64,000 nt of DNA from Protopterus annectens (GCF_019279795.1 NC_056737.1:1198589475-1198653474), one strand, 5' to 3'. Counted from the first letter of the stretch, positions 9,310-21,242 are shown. The notes: generated by a model not told the origin, from the sequence alone. Made by a program: numbers and translations.

Positions 9310-10676
9310 TTAATGTTCTGTATACCTGCCCTTGAGCACATTTCTTGGAATGTGTCTAGGATGCATACTGGTTTTGTGAAGGTATGTATTTTTCTTTGTG
9401 GGTTTGTGAAAAATTTTGCTGGTAAAACCTGTCAACTCTGATTTGATTATATGTACATCTAAGAAATCAATCTCAGATGTAGAAAAATTGTATGTGAATC
9501 TCAGAAAATCAGTAGTTGTATGCAAATAGTTAATAAATAATATAAGCTCAGATATATTGCCTTTCCATAATAAAAAAATCATCCACAAAACGTGTATACC
9601 ATAAAAGCTGACTGATAAATGGATTCTTATCAGAAAAGACATGTGTTTGTCCCAGAATGTAGCGATAGATTGGCATAACTATTTGCACATGGTGTGCCCA
9701 TGGCAACGCCGATCTGTTGCAGAAAGAATTGTTCTTCAAAATATACAACATTATTTTCCAGAATAATCTCTAACAAACTGCATATAAGTTGTACTTTTTC
9801 ATTGGTGAAGCAATTATTTCTTGTAAGAAAATTTCTAATCATATTAATGCCCCATGTATTTGGGATACTTGTAAACAATGACTCTATATCCATAGTGACA
9901 AGAGCAAAGTCATTAATATCTGATAAACTTTCAATTCTAGTATGTAATTTCTCTAGAAACATTTTGGTGTCTCTTAAAATATTTTCACATTTGTCTAAGA
10001 GCACATGCAGTGTACTTTCAACATAAATAGACAGTGGTTCTGTACACCAACCAGTGCCTGAGACTATGGGACGCATTGGTGGCAGACTTCTGTCTTTATG
10101 AACCTTTGGTAAACCATAAATCTTAGGAATAGTTGGATTCAAGACATTAAAGTATTTAAACAGTGGTTCATCTATTAAATCAGTAATTAATAAGTCAAAA
10201 ATCAAAAAAGACACTTTATCAATGATGGCATTCACTGTAACTTTTGAAATTCCTCTGTATGTATAATTATTAAGCAGTAACTTATACATTTGTTGTACAT
10301 ACAATTGCTTATCTAAAATAACAATACCTCCACCTTTATCTGCCTGTTTAATAACGACAGAATTCAAGTTCTTTAGTTCATTCAGTGCTCTATATTCACT
10401 TGTATTTAGATTTCCATAGTAATAGTCACTCAAATTATCATCATATATCTGCCTAAAAGATGTTTCACATATATCAAAGAATCTTTGTATACTCGGGGGA
10501 GTATAAGGAATGAAAGTGCTAGGCTGTTTAAACACATTCATATTATTTGTAACATTGTTTGGGAACAAAACTTTTAGAGACAAATTCCTGCCTAATAATT
10601 TAAGGTCTTTAATCATTTCTGTAAGATTAGCCTTTCTAGCAGGTATAAATGAAAGGCCCTTATTTAAAACATTCAA
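9310..10676 (-). pseudogene. PLE-B left: reverse transcriptase
   Basis: The main 348-codon piece (10676-9630) has KQADKGGGIVILDKQLY (the N-terminal RT block typical of PLEs), PKIYGLPKVHKD, RPIVSGTGWCTEPLS, LVTMDIESLFTSIP (motif A, Asp kept) and QQIGVAMGTPCANSYANL (motif B). Motif C appears in another frame as TRFVDDFFIM near 9555-9580, followed by IDFLDVHIIKSELTG. The frame changes between motifs B and C and again after motif C. The RT would prime on DNA nicked by the GIY-YIG domain. Confidence 0.88.
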
Positions 10677-11794
10677 CTGTTCGGTGTTAAAATAATAGAG
10701 GAAAGGTTCAAAATCAAACCTGTAGTTAAGTCCGTCTCCTCTTGAGAATGTACTGCTCCTTCCAGTGAACCCAGTTGCAGTGACTGTCCTTTGTGTACAT
10801 ATTGTTTCATTCGATTCTTGTAAGGTAGTGGTACTCTCAAAGTGAAGTCGCCTTGTTTGCTGGCATCTAAAAAAATACTTTCTGTGTTTTCAGTCACTTG
10901 TATGTTTGAAGTTCCTTCCCTTCTTAGAGTCGATGAAGTATGACTTGTAGATGGTAAAACTGCATATGTTTTCTTTGGAATAGCTCCTAATTTACTGTTT
11001 TTATCTTTTAAATTACTGTTTTGTTGGTCAGAGGACTCAGAAACAGGAAGAGTTAACCTGGTGTTCTTCTCCTCTTGCATACAAGCTGTTTCAGTTGTCA
11101 GAGAACAGGGAGTGCCTTGTGTAACTGCAGCATAGGTGGAATCTGAATTTAAAGGTGTAGTATGCACATTCCTTGCCTTGTCAGAAACAGTTTGATGTCT
11201 AAAGTTATTTTCTTTGGGCCATGAGAAGACATTATTTAAAGCAAAATCTTTTTTGTCTCTGTTAAGTTTTGATAGTTTAATGTTTTGCAGCTTCCTTTCA
11301 TATGACATGATGTTATCCTGAAGTTCATTCATTTTTAGAAAAACTGTATCTTATACAAAGTTCTTATTAATAATTGATTCTGTGGCAATGATTTCAGCTT
11401 TAAGTTCATTCTCAATGGGTAGAAAAAAGTCAATTAAGAGATCCATATATTTTGTACTGAATTGTAAATTCAATTCTTGCCATTTTCTCAAAAGAATAGG
11501 AAAAGACTCACCATATGTAGGCATATTCAGTATTCTTAGACCACGTGGAATAATTTTGGAGTCTAGTGATGCTTGCAGATGTAACCGTTGCCATTGGAGT
11601 CTTTTGTATTTGTACATCAAATTCTCAAGTTTTTTATATTGGTTAAAGAATTCTGATAGATCTTGGTTGTTTCTATTATCTTGTATATTTTCACTGAAAG
11701 ACGCTGTAAGTAGTGGATTATTTGGAATATCCAGTATTCTAAGAAATCTTTGATGGTGATCATCATTCGATGAGTTGGTATCTAAGTTCTCCAT
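10673..11794 (-). pseudogene. PLE-B left: N-terminal domain
   Basis: The reading frame begins MENLDTNSSNDDHHQRF at 11794 and runs 147 codons, then continues in another frame (11332-10673). The plus-strand arm has both parts in one frame (12326 onward), so a stop or small shift near 11350 is specific to this arm. The domain holds QWQRLHLQASLDSKIIPRG and a basic C-terminal part. A similar block (IILQRLRVYTFPNG) is seen at the same place in PLE-E, so this is a PLE N-terminal region and not host sequence. Its function is unknown to me. Confidence 0.78.
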
Positions 11795-11833
11795 AGACGC
11801 GTGTGTCCTTTTGCGAATAAAAATAAACTAATA

Positions 11834-12256
11834 AGCGAAAAGCAAAGGGGCTATACAGGTAAAACCCAGTATATAAAAAGAGAAGTATATGAGAGAAAAC
11901 ACTATACCGGGTACCACACAATAACGTCTTTATTTAAACAAAGTAAAAAGGAGAGGTGAGCGCTTTCGCAACCTTCGTTGCTTCATCAGACAAAGAATTA
12001 ACTGTTCAACTGCTTGTTTTGTATCACTCTCAGTCAAAAACATTTTTTCCAATTAGTGACATCATACAACTTTTGAAAATTTAAAGGCATATATGACAAG
12101 AATATTGTAAAATACGCATGTGAATATAAAATATATATACAAAAATATATATACAAAAATGTAAAGTATGTTCATATTTATGCATATCTGATTTTAAAAC
12201 AGTTAAATAATCTCATTAAAAATGCATATATATAAAAAATGCATATAAATAAAAAT
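11834..12256 (-). repeat. PLE-B central pseudo-LTR with hammerhead motif
   Basis: This is a second copy of the 7851-8278 pseudo-LTR, in the same (minus) orientation and upstream of the minus-strand body. It contains AACGTCTTTATTT and the hammerhead at about 11952-11994 (core complement at 11983-11989, stem II GCAAC/GTTGC). It stops abruptly at AAATAAAAAT, where the opposite-strand arm begins with ACCTGTATAGCCG, the last 40 or so bases of a pseudo-LTR. Confidence 0.85.
11952..11994 (-). ncRNA. Hammerhead ribozyme motif, PLE-B central pseudo-LTR
   Basis: Same motif as at 7970-8014: CTGATGA, stem II GCAAC GAAG GTTGC, GAAA, AGCGCT palindrome. With the right-arm copy there are three intact cores in the PLE-B insertion. 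Confidence 0.8.
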
Positions 12257-12325
12257 TTACCTGTATAGCCGTTTTGCTTTTCGTTTATTAGTTTATTTTT
12301 ATTCGGCAAAAGGACACACGCATCT

Positions 12326-13108
12326 ATGGAGAACTTAGATACCAACTCATCGAATGATGATCACCATCAAAGATTTCTTAGAATACTGGATATTCCAAAT
12401 AATCCACTACTTACAGCGTTTTTCATTGAAAATATACAAGATAATAGAAACAACCAAGATCTATCAGAATTCTTTAACCAATATAAAAAACTTGAGAATC
12501 TGATGTACAAATACAAAAGACTCCAATGGCAACGGTTACATCTGCAAGCATCACTAGACTCCAAAATTATTCCACGTGGTCTAAGAATACTGAATATGCC
12601 TACATATGGTGAGTCTTTTCCTATTCTTTTGAGAAAATGGCAAGAATTGAATTTACAATTCAGTACAAAATATATGGATCTCTTAATTGACTTTTTTCTA
12701 CCCATTGAGAATGAACTTAAAGCTGAAATCATTGCCACAGAATCAATTATTAATAAGAACTTTGTACAAGATACAGTTTTTCTAAAAATGAATGAACTTC
12801 AGGATAACATCATGTCATATGAAAGGAAGCTGCAAAACATTAAACTATCAAAACTTAACAGAGACAAAAAAGATTTTGCTTTAAATAATGTCTTCTCATG
12901 GCCCAAAGAAAATAACTTTAGACATCAAACTGTTTCTGACAAGGCAAGGAATGTGCATACTACACCTTTAAATTCAGATTCCACCTATGCTGCAGTTACA
13001 CAAGGCACTCCCTGTTCTCTGACAACTGAAACAGCTTGTATGCAAGAGGAGAAGAACACCAGGTTAACTCTCCCTGTTTCTGAGTCCTCTGACCAACAAA
13101 ACTTTTAG
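12326..13108 (+). CDS. PLE-B right: N-terminal domain, open frame
   Basis: The frame opens at ATG 12326 (MENLDTNSSNDDHHQRF), the start used in both arms. It shows the QWQRLHLQASLDSKIIPRG block and runs 258 codons of PLE sequence before the DIRS-A insertion supplies the last residue and stop. Compared with the left arm, only a few residues differ in the first 147 (for example SFSEN against FFIEN), which speaks for one insertion event and limited divergence. The domain lies upstream of the RT; its role is not known to me. Confidence 0.8.
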   Translation: MENLDTNSSNDDHHQRFLRILDIPNNPLLTAFFIENIQDNRNNQDLSEFFNQYKKLENLMYKYKRLQWQRLHLQASLDSKIIPRGLRILNMPTYGESFPILLRKWQELNLQFSTKYMDLLIDFFLPIENELKAEIIATESIINKNFVQDTVFLKMNELQDNIMSYERKLQNIKLSKLNRDKKDFALNNVFSWPKENNFRHQTVSDKARNVHTTPLNSDSTYAAVTQGTPCSLTTETACMQEEKNTRLTLPVSESSDQQNF

Positions 13109-13290
13109 TTATGTACTCACCATAACTTCAGATGTTTGGGATCCATCTCGCCTACATTCTGACTGATGGGTTCGGAGCCGATCCCTCAGCTCCGACTCGG
13201 CACGCTTATGTCAAAGAGCGAAGTCTCTTATTGGCTGAGCTTACTATATCCCAGGATGCACCACTACCAATCCCCCAGATCTAGTTTGTC
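13103..13290. repeat. DIRS-A inverted terminal repeat, left in window
   Basis: Positions about 13155-13285 are the inverse complement of about 20148-20275: TCGCCTACATTCTGACTGAT, GTCTCTTATTGGCTGAGCTT and CCACTACCAATCCCCCAGAT all recur inverted there. The outermost bases (TTTTAGTTATGTACTCAC) differ from the other end, as in DIRS elements. Confidence 0.88.
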
Positions 13291-13423
13291 CGCATACATG
13301 CACACACGCACTGCTTATATAACATCGACAGATGATACAAGATAAAAATAGTAGAACTCAAACCGTTCCATCTCTTCTGATCTCCAAGGCAGGGGGAAGG
13401 AGGGTGGGTATTAGGAATGGCGA

Positions 13424-13510
13424 GATGGATCCCAAACATCTGAAGTTATGGTGAGTACATAACTAAAAGATGTTATGTGATCCTATCTTGCCTACATTCT
13501 GACTGATGGG
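13424..13510. repeat. DIRS-A internal complementary region
   Basis: Positions 13424-13468 are the inverse complement of the left outer end 13103-13147; positions 13469-13510 are the inverse complement of the right outer end (about 20256-20297). The joint at 13468/13469 (ACTAAAA|GATGTTATG) therefore records the exact termini of the element. This layout is diagnostic of DIRS and serves in making a circular DNA form. Confidence 0.9.
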
Positions 13511-16500
13511 ACAGCGTCCCTAGCACCTGAATCCTGGGTGGCTCACTGGAAAACACTCCTGAGTACCGTGGAACCAAATGATGCTCGCCTTTAGATGCCA
13601 CATCCAATTTATAGTGGGAAATGAAAGTGTGCGGTTGGACCAAGTAGCCGCAGCACAAATCTCAGAAATAGCGAGCTTGGAATGAAACGCAATAGAGGTA
13701 GCCATAGCTCTGGTAGAGTGAGCTTTGATAGATGTTGTAAGTTGCTTATTTGAAGAGGAATAAGCCTGAGTTATGCAATCTCTAATCCATTTAGAAATAG
13801 TAGCTTTAGTGATGGTTTTACCCAATTTATTATCTGAAAAGGACACAAACAATTGGTCTGTTTTGAATTTGTTGAGTCCTGTCTAGATAGAAGCGCAATT
13901 GCCTGTGAACATCCAATTTATGCAAGGTGTATTCCGCTTCATTTGAAAATTTTGGAAAGAAAACTGGTAGCTCTAGAGATTGTTGGAGACAGAGACTAGA
14001 ACAAACTTTTGGAACAAAAGATGGATTAGGCCTAAGTGATACTCTATCCTTGTGAAAAATCAAGTACGGTGGTTTGATAGATAGGGCTTGAAGTTCTGAA
14101 ACTCTTCTTGCAGAGGTAATTGCAACTAAGAAGGCAGTTTTCCAAGACAGATATTTCAACTCACATGTAGCAGCCGGTTCAAGAGTGGAAGATGTTAAGG
14201 CACGAAGTACCAAATCAAGATCCCACGGAGGCGCAGGATGAAAAACTGGGGGTCTTAAAAGCACAGCACCTTTCATGAAAGTTTTACATAATCTGCTGCT
14301 CATCAACGGTGGGTCTATGGATTCGTGAAATTTGGAGATAGCTGCTAGTTGGACTTTAATAGTAGAGACTGAAGATCCTTGATTAAACAAGGATGTTAAA
14401 ATTTCAAGACCTCTGGTACCGGGGCAGTAATAGGGTCTAAGCCTCTGAGTTGAGCCCAGATAGCAAACCTCTTCCACTTACTGAGATACAATTTCTTAGT
14501 GGTGGGTTTGTGGGCTGAAGATAAAATGTGAATAACTTCCGGGTCTAAGGTGTGATTTCTGACTAAGGTCGGAAGTGGAGGAGCCAAGCTGTTAATTTCA
14601 AAGTGTGAAGGGACTGGTGCTGTCATTCCGACTGATGAATCAACAGGTCCGGAGTTAGATCCAAAAACCAAGGACCGTCCAGAGCATATTTCTTTAGGTA
14701 GGGGAACCATACCTGACGAGGCCAGTATGGAGCAATTAGAATCATTGTGGACCCCAATTGGGAAGCTTTCTGGATGACTTTGGGGAGGAGTGGAACCAGA
14801 GGAAAAGCATAAAGTAGTCCTGTTGGCCAAGGTTGGACTAGAGCATCCGTAGCTGCCTCCCCCTGACACGGAGTCAAGGAAAAGAACCTTTTGCACTTTG
14901 TGTTTTGTGGTGTTGCAAACAGGTCGCAGCACGGGGTCCCCCATCTTTTGAAAACCTGAGCTGCTACTGTTTCGTTCAGGGACCACTCGTGAGGAGAGAG
15001 AAACGTCCTGCTTAATCTGTCTGCCAATACATTGGATTTTCCTGGAATGTGGGTCGCTACCAGGAAGCGGTTGGTAGCTGCTGCCCATTCCCACACCCTC
15101 ATGGCCTCTCTGCAAAGGGGGTAAGATCTGGTCCCTCCTTGTTTGTTTAGATACCAGACCACCGACATGTTGTCTGTGTGGATAGCGATAATGCCTTGAG
15201 GGAGAAACTTGTGGAGGGCTTGTAGGGACAGAAGTTCAGCCCTCATTTCCAATACATTGATATGGAGAAAAGTTTCGTCTGGAAGCCAAGAACCCTGAAC
15301 TAAAATGCCCAGACAATGCCCCCCCCACCCCGTCTGGGAGGCATCCGTTGTCAAGGTGGCCACCGGAGGGGGTATAACAAAAGGTCTTCCCTGATTCAGA
15401 TTGGATGGCTGAAGCCACCAGCGGAGGTCCCGTTTGCACGTTTCTGTAATCAGTATGAGATGATTGAGGGGGAGATCCTGAAAAGACCATTGTGTCGATA
15501 ACAGCCACTGAAGAATCCTCATGTGCAACCTTGCCAGCGGAACTAGGAGAACCGTGGCAGACATTGAACCTAAAAGTTGCAGGACCAACCTGGCTGGGGC
15601 TTTGGATCTTGGAAGCAGGGCTCGGACTTGACCTTGTAATGTTTGAATCCTTTCGGTAGGAAGGAAGATGCATCAATTTTGAGTCTATCTCTGCTCCTAT
15701 GAATCTTATGCTGAGAGGGCAGCAAGACAGACTTTGACCAATTGAATGTAATTCCCAGGGGAAGCACCCAGGCAGATGGTGGCTTGTAGGTTGTCTAGTA
15801 GTAGATGCCTGGTGGTGGCACTCAGGAGCCAGTCGTCCAGATAGGTTAACACTTGGAATCCGAGACTCCTCAGGTGAGCAGTCACTACTGCCAAACACTT
15901 GGTGAACACCCTGGGGGCTGTGGTGAGACCAAAGGGCAGTGCACAAAATTGGAAATGACTGTCTCCCAGGCTGAAGCGCAGATACCACCTGGACGCCTGA
16001 TGTATCGGTATGTGATAATAGGCGTCCTTGAGATCTATGGAGCACATCCAAACATCCTTCTCCAACAATGGGAGAATGGATTGTAAAGTGACCATTGAAT
16101 TTGGACTTCATGACGGACTGGTTTAGTTTGCTGAGATCCAAAATGGGTCTCAGGTCCCCTGTCTTTTTTGGCACTAAAAAGAACCTTGAGTAATTTCCGG
16201 ATCTGATCTGGTCTGTGGGGACCGGTTGGATGATTCCTTTTTCTAGCAGCTTTGAAGCTTCTGCGGCTGCAATTTCCCTTTGACTGGGTGGTGGGTCCGA
16301 GATTTTTTTGGACGGTGGGGGTGAGTGTGTGAAGGGAATGGTGTAACCTCCGGCAATAATCCGAAGCACCCATCTGTCCTGAGTAATAGACTCCCAGGCT
16401 TTTAGGTGCTTGGCAAGACAGCACCCGACTGGCTCAGGAGCAGCACAGCTGGGCAATCCCTCATGAAGTGTGGGAGGCTGAAGAGCCACGAAAGGACTCG

Positions 16501-16887
16501 CGGTCTCCAGTGTTGCGGGGCCCTCTGCCGCCTCTGGGATGGCGTCTCCCAGAAAAATTTCCCCGTCCTCTGCCTCTGGAAGGGGAATCTTCCTGCTGTT
16601 GAGGAAAGAACTTCTGTGATTTGCGGAACCACATCTTCCCTCCTCTTTTAGCCTTGGGATAAGGCCGAAAGGGAGTGTAATAACGTGCTCCTACGGCAGA
16701 TAAAGTTTTTCCCTCTTGCTCACAGCGGGTAAGAGTGTCTTTTACCTTGGGTCCAAACAAAGAGGACCCATCAAAGGGGGTCGGGCGAAGGAAGACTTGA
16801 AGGCCTCCGCGAAATGACACAAACGGAGCCAGGCTTGTCTCCGTAGAGCCACGCCTGTGCCTGCCGCTCTGCCCGCCCCTTCGGCCC

Positions 16888-17932
16888 ACAGGGCTCAGTC
16901 CTGGGCCCACTCTTGTTTGGCATCTACTTTTCCGAAGTACAAGCAAACACAGGAGGGTTATGGCTGACAAAGTTTGCAGATGACTGCAAACTGGGCGCCA
17001 TAGTAGAAAACACATCTGACACAGATATCCTTCAGAAGGGTCTCACAGAAACGGATAACTGGTGCCAGAGCCACGGCCTAAAGTTAAATGCCAAAAAATG
17101 CATAGTCATACCCTTGGGGAAAAACAAGGTTACCCCTAGCTACCAAATAGGTGGCAATCCACTGAGCACAGAAGAAGTTATCAGGGACCTGGGGACCCAG
17201 GTTGATAGTAGTCTGTCATTCGACACCCATGTAGCTAAAGTAGTCAGGAAGACCTTCTACATTGCCCACCTTATCATGAAGGGATTTTCATCTAGATCAA
17301 GGGAGGTCATAGTCTCCCTTTACTCATCACTCATCAGACCAATGATTGAGTACAATGCCCCATTCGGAATGTATCTGACCCGACACTTGCAGCAGCTGGA
17401 GAGGCCACAAAGTTCCTCACCAAAAGGATAAAGGGTCTCAAAAATCTGTCCTATGCTGCCCGACTGAAAGAACTCCAGCTCTATTCAGTCGCCACTGCTT
17501 GCTCAGAGGTGACCTTTGCCTAACATACAAGGCCAAGTCAAACCCAGATTTGATGAATATGCTTCACCTCAAAAAATCTAGATCCATCAGAGCCACAAGG
17601 GGAGACTTAAACCTCGACACGGCTATTAATAGGACGTGCTGGAGGGATAGATTCATCACCAAAGACTCCCTATGCTGTGGAACAAAATCCCGGTACATGT
17701 GAGGCAGAGCACCTCGCTGGCCTTGTTCAAGAGAAATCTTGACCAATGGATGGGAGATCGCAGATATACCCCAGGGATTACCTCAGTGTCACTGCTCGAC
17801 AGAGGCACAGCAAAATAATGGGTATAGTTCCCCATACTAAAGGGGTGGCGTAAGCCACAAAACGATGGGCTAGGCTTGTAAATGCCCTCGGGCAGATAGC
17901 CTAGTATGAACCTATGAACCTATGAACCTATA
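16888..17932 (+). mobile_element. CR1/L2-group LINE 3' fragment inside DIRS-A
   Basis: The fragment starts in RT motif B (GSVLGPTLVWHLLF region), then MFGIYFSEVQANTGGLW, TKFADDCKLGAI (catalytic DD kept), GLKLNAKKCIVIPLG and IRDLGTQVDSSLSFDTH up to about 17430, where the frame changes. The 3' UTR ends with four units of the tail repeat, TATGAACCTATGAACCTATG. It is 5'-truncated, as usual for LINEs. DIRS gag sequence resumes at about 17933 (GAGCCTCATGGACGAG), matching DIRS-2 at 33608. No obvious target-site duplication. Confidence 0.9.
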
Positions 17933-20147
17933 TGAAATGAGCCTCATGGACGAGTTAGAAATCGAGGTAAGGATAGCCAACTGAGAGCTAACCGACTGGG
18001 CTAGCTGCTCAGGTAGGTTACCTGAGAGGGAATCTGACAGCTCCTTGACCAGATCCCTCTGTAGTCTGGTGAAATGTGCCAAATAATTCAGGGACCTTAG
18101 AGTAAAGGCCGCTGAAGTCAGGGTGCTTCCGCACGGTCCATGCTCCTAGACTCCTTATTAGGAGGATGGACGGACGTTGAAGCCTCTGCCACGTCCTGCT
18201 GTGTAGCAGATGCCACCACCATGGCATCTACAGCCACGCCTTTCATCAAGAACTCCTTCTCGGGTGGGGCAGACAAAATTTGTTAGGCGAGAAGGCACTG
18301 GTTCCACAGTATCTGGATGTTCCCACGCCCGACAAACCAAATCCAGGAGCTCGTCGAGGCGGAGACACCCAGGAGGCGGAGGGCTGAGCCCCAAAGGCCT
18401 TGAGAAGAACTGACTCATCAGCGGAGGGGGGTTTGGAAATCCAGCCGCCTCATTGCTTAAGGATCTCTAGAATGTCTGCAAATGAGACATCATCCAAGGA
18501 TGACTTTGGGGACCCCTCCGCATCATCAAGATCAGTGTCCGATGTAAGAGACTTCGGGGGAGTCCACGTGCTTCCTCTTGCACGATATCTTCCTTGGGGC
18601 TCCTCCAAAGACAACTCGAAGAACCCTCAGGAGGAGGGAACCCCAGTGGTGGTAACCTCAGGCCCCGGGCTCCACTGCCTAGAGACAGGGAACTGCCAAA
18701 GACCCAGTCTCCATGCCCAGGAAGGTGCCGTAAAGCCACAGAGATGGCGAAGAAGACTTGGCCAAGGCACTCCTCATAGCTCTGAAAGCGGACCCCAGAA
18801 TCCTGGGAGTGTCCCCGGAGCCATGATAGCAGACGGAAGTCCCGCCGAAGCACCGAGGGAGGCTCGGATCCGACAGCATTGGTCCCAAACGTCACCCCTG
18901 GGTCCAGCCGAAGAAGTCCGTGCTAAACTCAGACCAAGGCGGGGTTGGAGTAAGGGTCGGAGCCACCCTAGGATCTCTACTGGCTCCATCAGCACCTGCT
19001 CCGATGGAGCCAAGCGGTCGGAGGAGGAATGGCAATGGAGTATATCGGCTCAAACCAATTGGGTCGGAGCCAAACAAATTTTTGAAAGACTGGGGACTGG
19101 AACAGTCTTTGGAGCACCCTGTCTATGTCCGTGTCTGACATCCTTGGTGACCTGGAAGAGACCAAACGGGTCAGTAGGTCTCTCCAACGGCTCCACGGGA
19201 CTAAGGGACCGGCTCGGCGACTTCGATAACTATCGGCGAGGAGTGTCAACAATTTCCATCGGTGCGAAGAGGACTTGCCGAGGAGGAAGTGTCTGGCGGA
19301 CAACCTTCATCGGCTCCGAGATCAGTGGAGCCGATGAAGGTGACTCCCTCTCAATGCCCCAGCCGCGGCTCCGACCAGAGGAGTGAGACTGGAGGCATCG
19401 AGGCAGACGTTCCACCCTCGGCTCGAAGTCCGTGGAGCGAAGGAGAAGCCTGCCTATGTCTTTTGGCAGTCGGGTCCGACGGACTGGTCGGAGCCACGCC
19501 TTTCTTTAGCAGGAGAAGGAGAGGATGCTAAAGCTTCTTCAAAAGAGGGTTTGATAATGCCTTTCAAAATAAGTTTATTTTTCCTCTCTGGAGGACCCTC
19601 AAGGAAAACGCTGACACACGCTGCAGGACTCCTGCAAATGTTTGGCCAAACAATATACACAGAGAGAGTGGTCTGTGATCGACATCTTAAAACTGCACTT
19701 AGTGAACTTTTTAAATCCTGAAGGCCTAGGAGCCTGTGACATTATAATCCAAACACAGTAAACTAGCCAAGAAGAAACACAAGAAACACACTGACTAACA
19801 CTATAGAATTTTCCTTGCTCTCTCTTCTTACTTTTCTGTCCTTTTAATAAGGACTAACACAACACCAAAAGAAGTAGATCCAATAACCTTAAAAATAACA
19901 GGAATTAGCCAACAACGAACTGACAGGGAAGGCCCTTCAACTCGATGGGACCTCTAGTCTGTCAAAACACAGTCACTACACAATATTTTACCAAGGAAAA
20001 TACTCATTCAAGCAAAAACCACTAGATAGCTGTTAAAACAGCTTTTGTTGAATTTAAAGAAAATCCTGACAGGAAAGTTAGTGAAAAAAAACACTACTTA
20101 GCTCAGCCAAGCTCGAGACCACGTCTTCGCTTGTTAGCGGCAAATGA

Positions 20148-20297
20148 GATCTGGGGGATTGGTAGTGGTGCATCCTGGGATATAGTAAGCTCAGCCAATA
20201 AGAGACTTCGCTCTTTGGCATAAGCGTGTGAGAGCCGAGAGGGATCGGCTCCAAACCCATCAGTCAGAATGTAGGCGAGATAGGATCACATAACATC
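20148..20297. repeat. DIRS-A inverted terminal repeat, right in window
   Basis: This is the partner of the left repeat. The end CACATAACATC at 20287-20297 meets PLE-B sequence (AGTAATTTAAAAG) that continues from AACAAAAC at 13102; the left arm of PLE-B shows the two halves joined. Confidence 0.88.
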
Positions 20298-20696
20298 AGT
20301 AATTTAAAAGATAAAAACAGTAAATTAGGAGCTATTCCAAAGAAAACATATGCAGTTTTACCATCTACAAGTCATACTTCATCGACTCTAAGAAAGGAAG
20401 GAACTTCAAACATACAAGTGACTGAAAACACAGAAAGTATTTTTTTAGATGCCAGCAAACAAGGCGACTTCACTTTGAGAGTACCACTACCTTACAAGAA
20501 TCGAATGAAACAATATGTACACAAAGGACAGTCACTGCAACTGGGTTCACTGGAAGGAGCAGTACATTCTCCAAAGAGGAGACGGACTTAACTACAGGTT
20601 TGATTTTGAACCTTTCCTCTATTATTTTAACACCAGAACAGTTGAATGTTTTAAATAAGGGCCTTTCATTTATACCTGCTAGAAAGGCTAATCTTA

Positions 20697-20711
20697 CAGA
20701 AATGATTAAAG
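20697..20711. repeat. Target-site duplication of PLE-C, left copy
   Basis: CAGAAATGATTAAAG is found here and at 21525-21539. The left arm of PLE-B has it once (ACAGAAATGATTAAAGACC in sense), so the sequence between the copies is an insertion. Confidence 0.9.
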
Positions 20712-21242
20712 TTGTTTTCATATGGCAGATATTGTAACTTAAAAGAAATCTTGAAATTCAGACAGTTTGGTAATGATAAGTATATGTCAAATTTGGAACA
20801 ACAAGTTGGCATGTTTCAATGTGGAAAATGTAAAATATGTAGGAGGGTAAAGAATCTTTCAGGCAGTACTATAAATGGGGTCAAATATTTTGCTGAACAC
20901 AAATTTAACTGTTGTTCTTGTGGTGTGGTTTACATCATTGGTTGTGATTGCTTAGTACCAAAATATTATATAGGTCAAACTAAGCGACAACTTAAAAATC
21001 GCATATTAGAACATATAGGAGATGTACGTAATGAAAGAATGAGCAGTCCTATATTTGAACATTTTCAAAAAATACATAAAGGGTCTGCAGATTCACTATT
21101 TTTTAGTGCTTTAGCAAAACCTAATGTTTCTTTTGGAGGTAATTACTTAAAAAGTCTACTGAATTTAGAAAGTAGATTTATTTTAAAATATGGAACATTA
21201 AAACCTCGAGGGCTTAACTTAGAAGTTAACATAAATGTTTAA
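20712..21242 (+). CDS. PLE-C linker and GIY-YIG endonuclease, open
   Basis: An unbroken 176-codon frame. It has the linker cysteine motif FQCGKCKICRRVK, then the nuclease CGVVYIIGCDC...YYIGQTKRQLKNRILEHIGDVRN, with a full YIG and the conserved Arg, and a C-terminal NLESRFILKYGTLKP with the conserved Glu region. The Met at 20712 is only where the truncated element happens to begin, so it is not a real start. This is the best preserved endonuclease domain in the window. The sequence differs strongly from PLE-B, so it is a separate lineage. Confidence 0.85.
   Translation: MFSYGRYCNLKEILKFRQFGNDKYMSNLEQQVGMFQCGKCKICRRVKNLSGSTINGVKYFAEHKFNCCSCGVVYIIGCDCLVPKYYIGQTKRQLKNRILEHIGDVRNERMSSPIFEHFQKIHKGSADSLFFSALAKPNVSFGGNYLKSLLNLESRFILKYGTLKPRGLNLEVNINV

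Larger units (their letters stand above)
7851..12256 (-). mobile_element. Penelope-like element, minus-strand arm (PLE-B left)
   Basis: This is a full-length PLE arm read on the minus strand. The downstream pseudo-LTR, with polyadenylation-type AATAAAG and a hammerhead motif, lies at 7851-8433. The coding body runs 11794 down to 8434 (N-terminal domain, RT, linker, GIY-YIG). A second pseudo-LTR copy lies upstream at about 11834-12256. The order pLTR-body-pLTR is typical of PLEs. At 12256/12257 the sequence switches to the plus-strand arm. The coding body is broken into about six frame pieces, so it is inactive, but the two arms differ little and the insertion seems fairly young compared with LINE-1. 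Confidence 0.88.
13103..20297 (-). mobile_element. DIRS-type retrotransposon fossil (DIRS-A)
   Basis: A near complete DIRS element on the minus strand, about 6.15 kb without its LINE passenger. Parts: tyrosine recombinase (about 13520-14480), RNase H and reverse transcriptase (about 14400-16490; YLDDWL at the RT active site, TTDASQTGWGG and IHTDNMSVVWYLNKQGG in RNase H), gag-like region (about 16460-19740, interrupted by a LINE at 16888-17932), inverted terminal repeats and an internal complementary region. It entered PLE-B without a target-site duplication, as expected of recombinase-mediated integration. The element is broken, with several breaks besides the LINE insertion; its age is less than that of PLE-B. 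Confidence 0.93.

Noticed and set aside
18400-19386. Plus-strand 328-codon frame, GC-rich and Ser/Arg/Gly-rich
   Set aside because: It is the opposite-strand shadow of the DIRS-A gag-like region, which matches DIRS-2 and DIRS-3 gag on the other strand.
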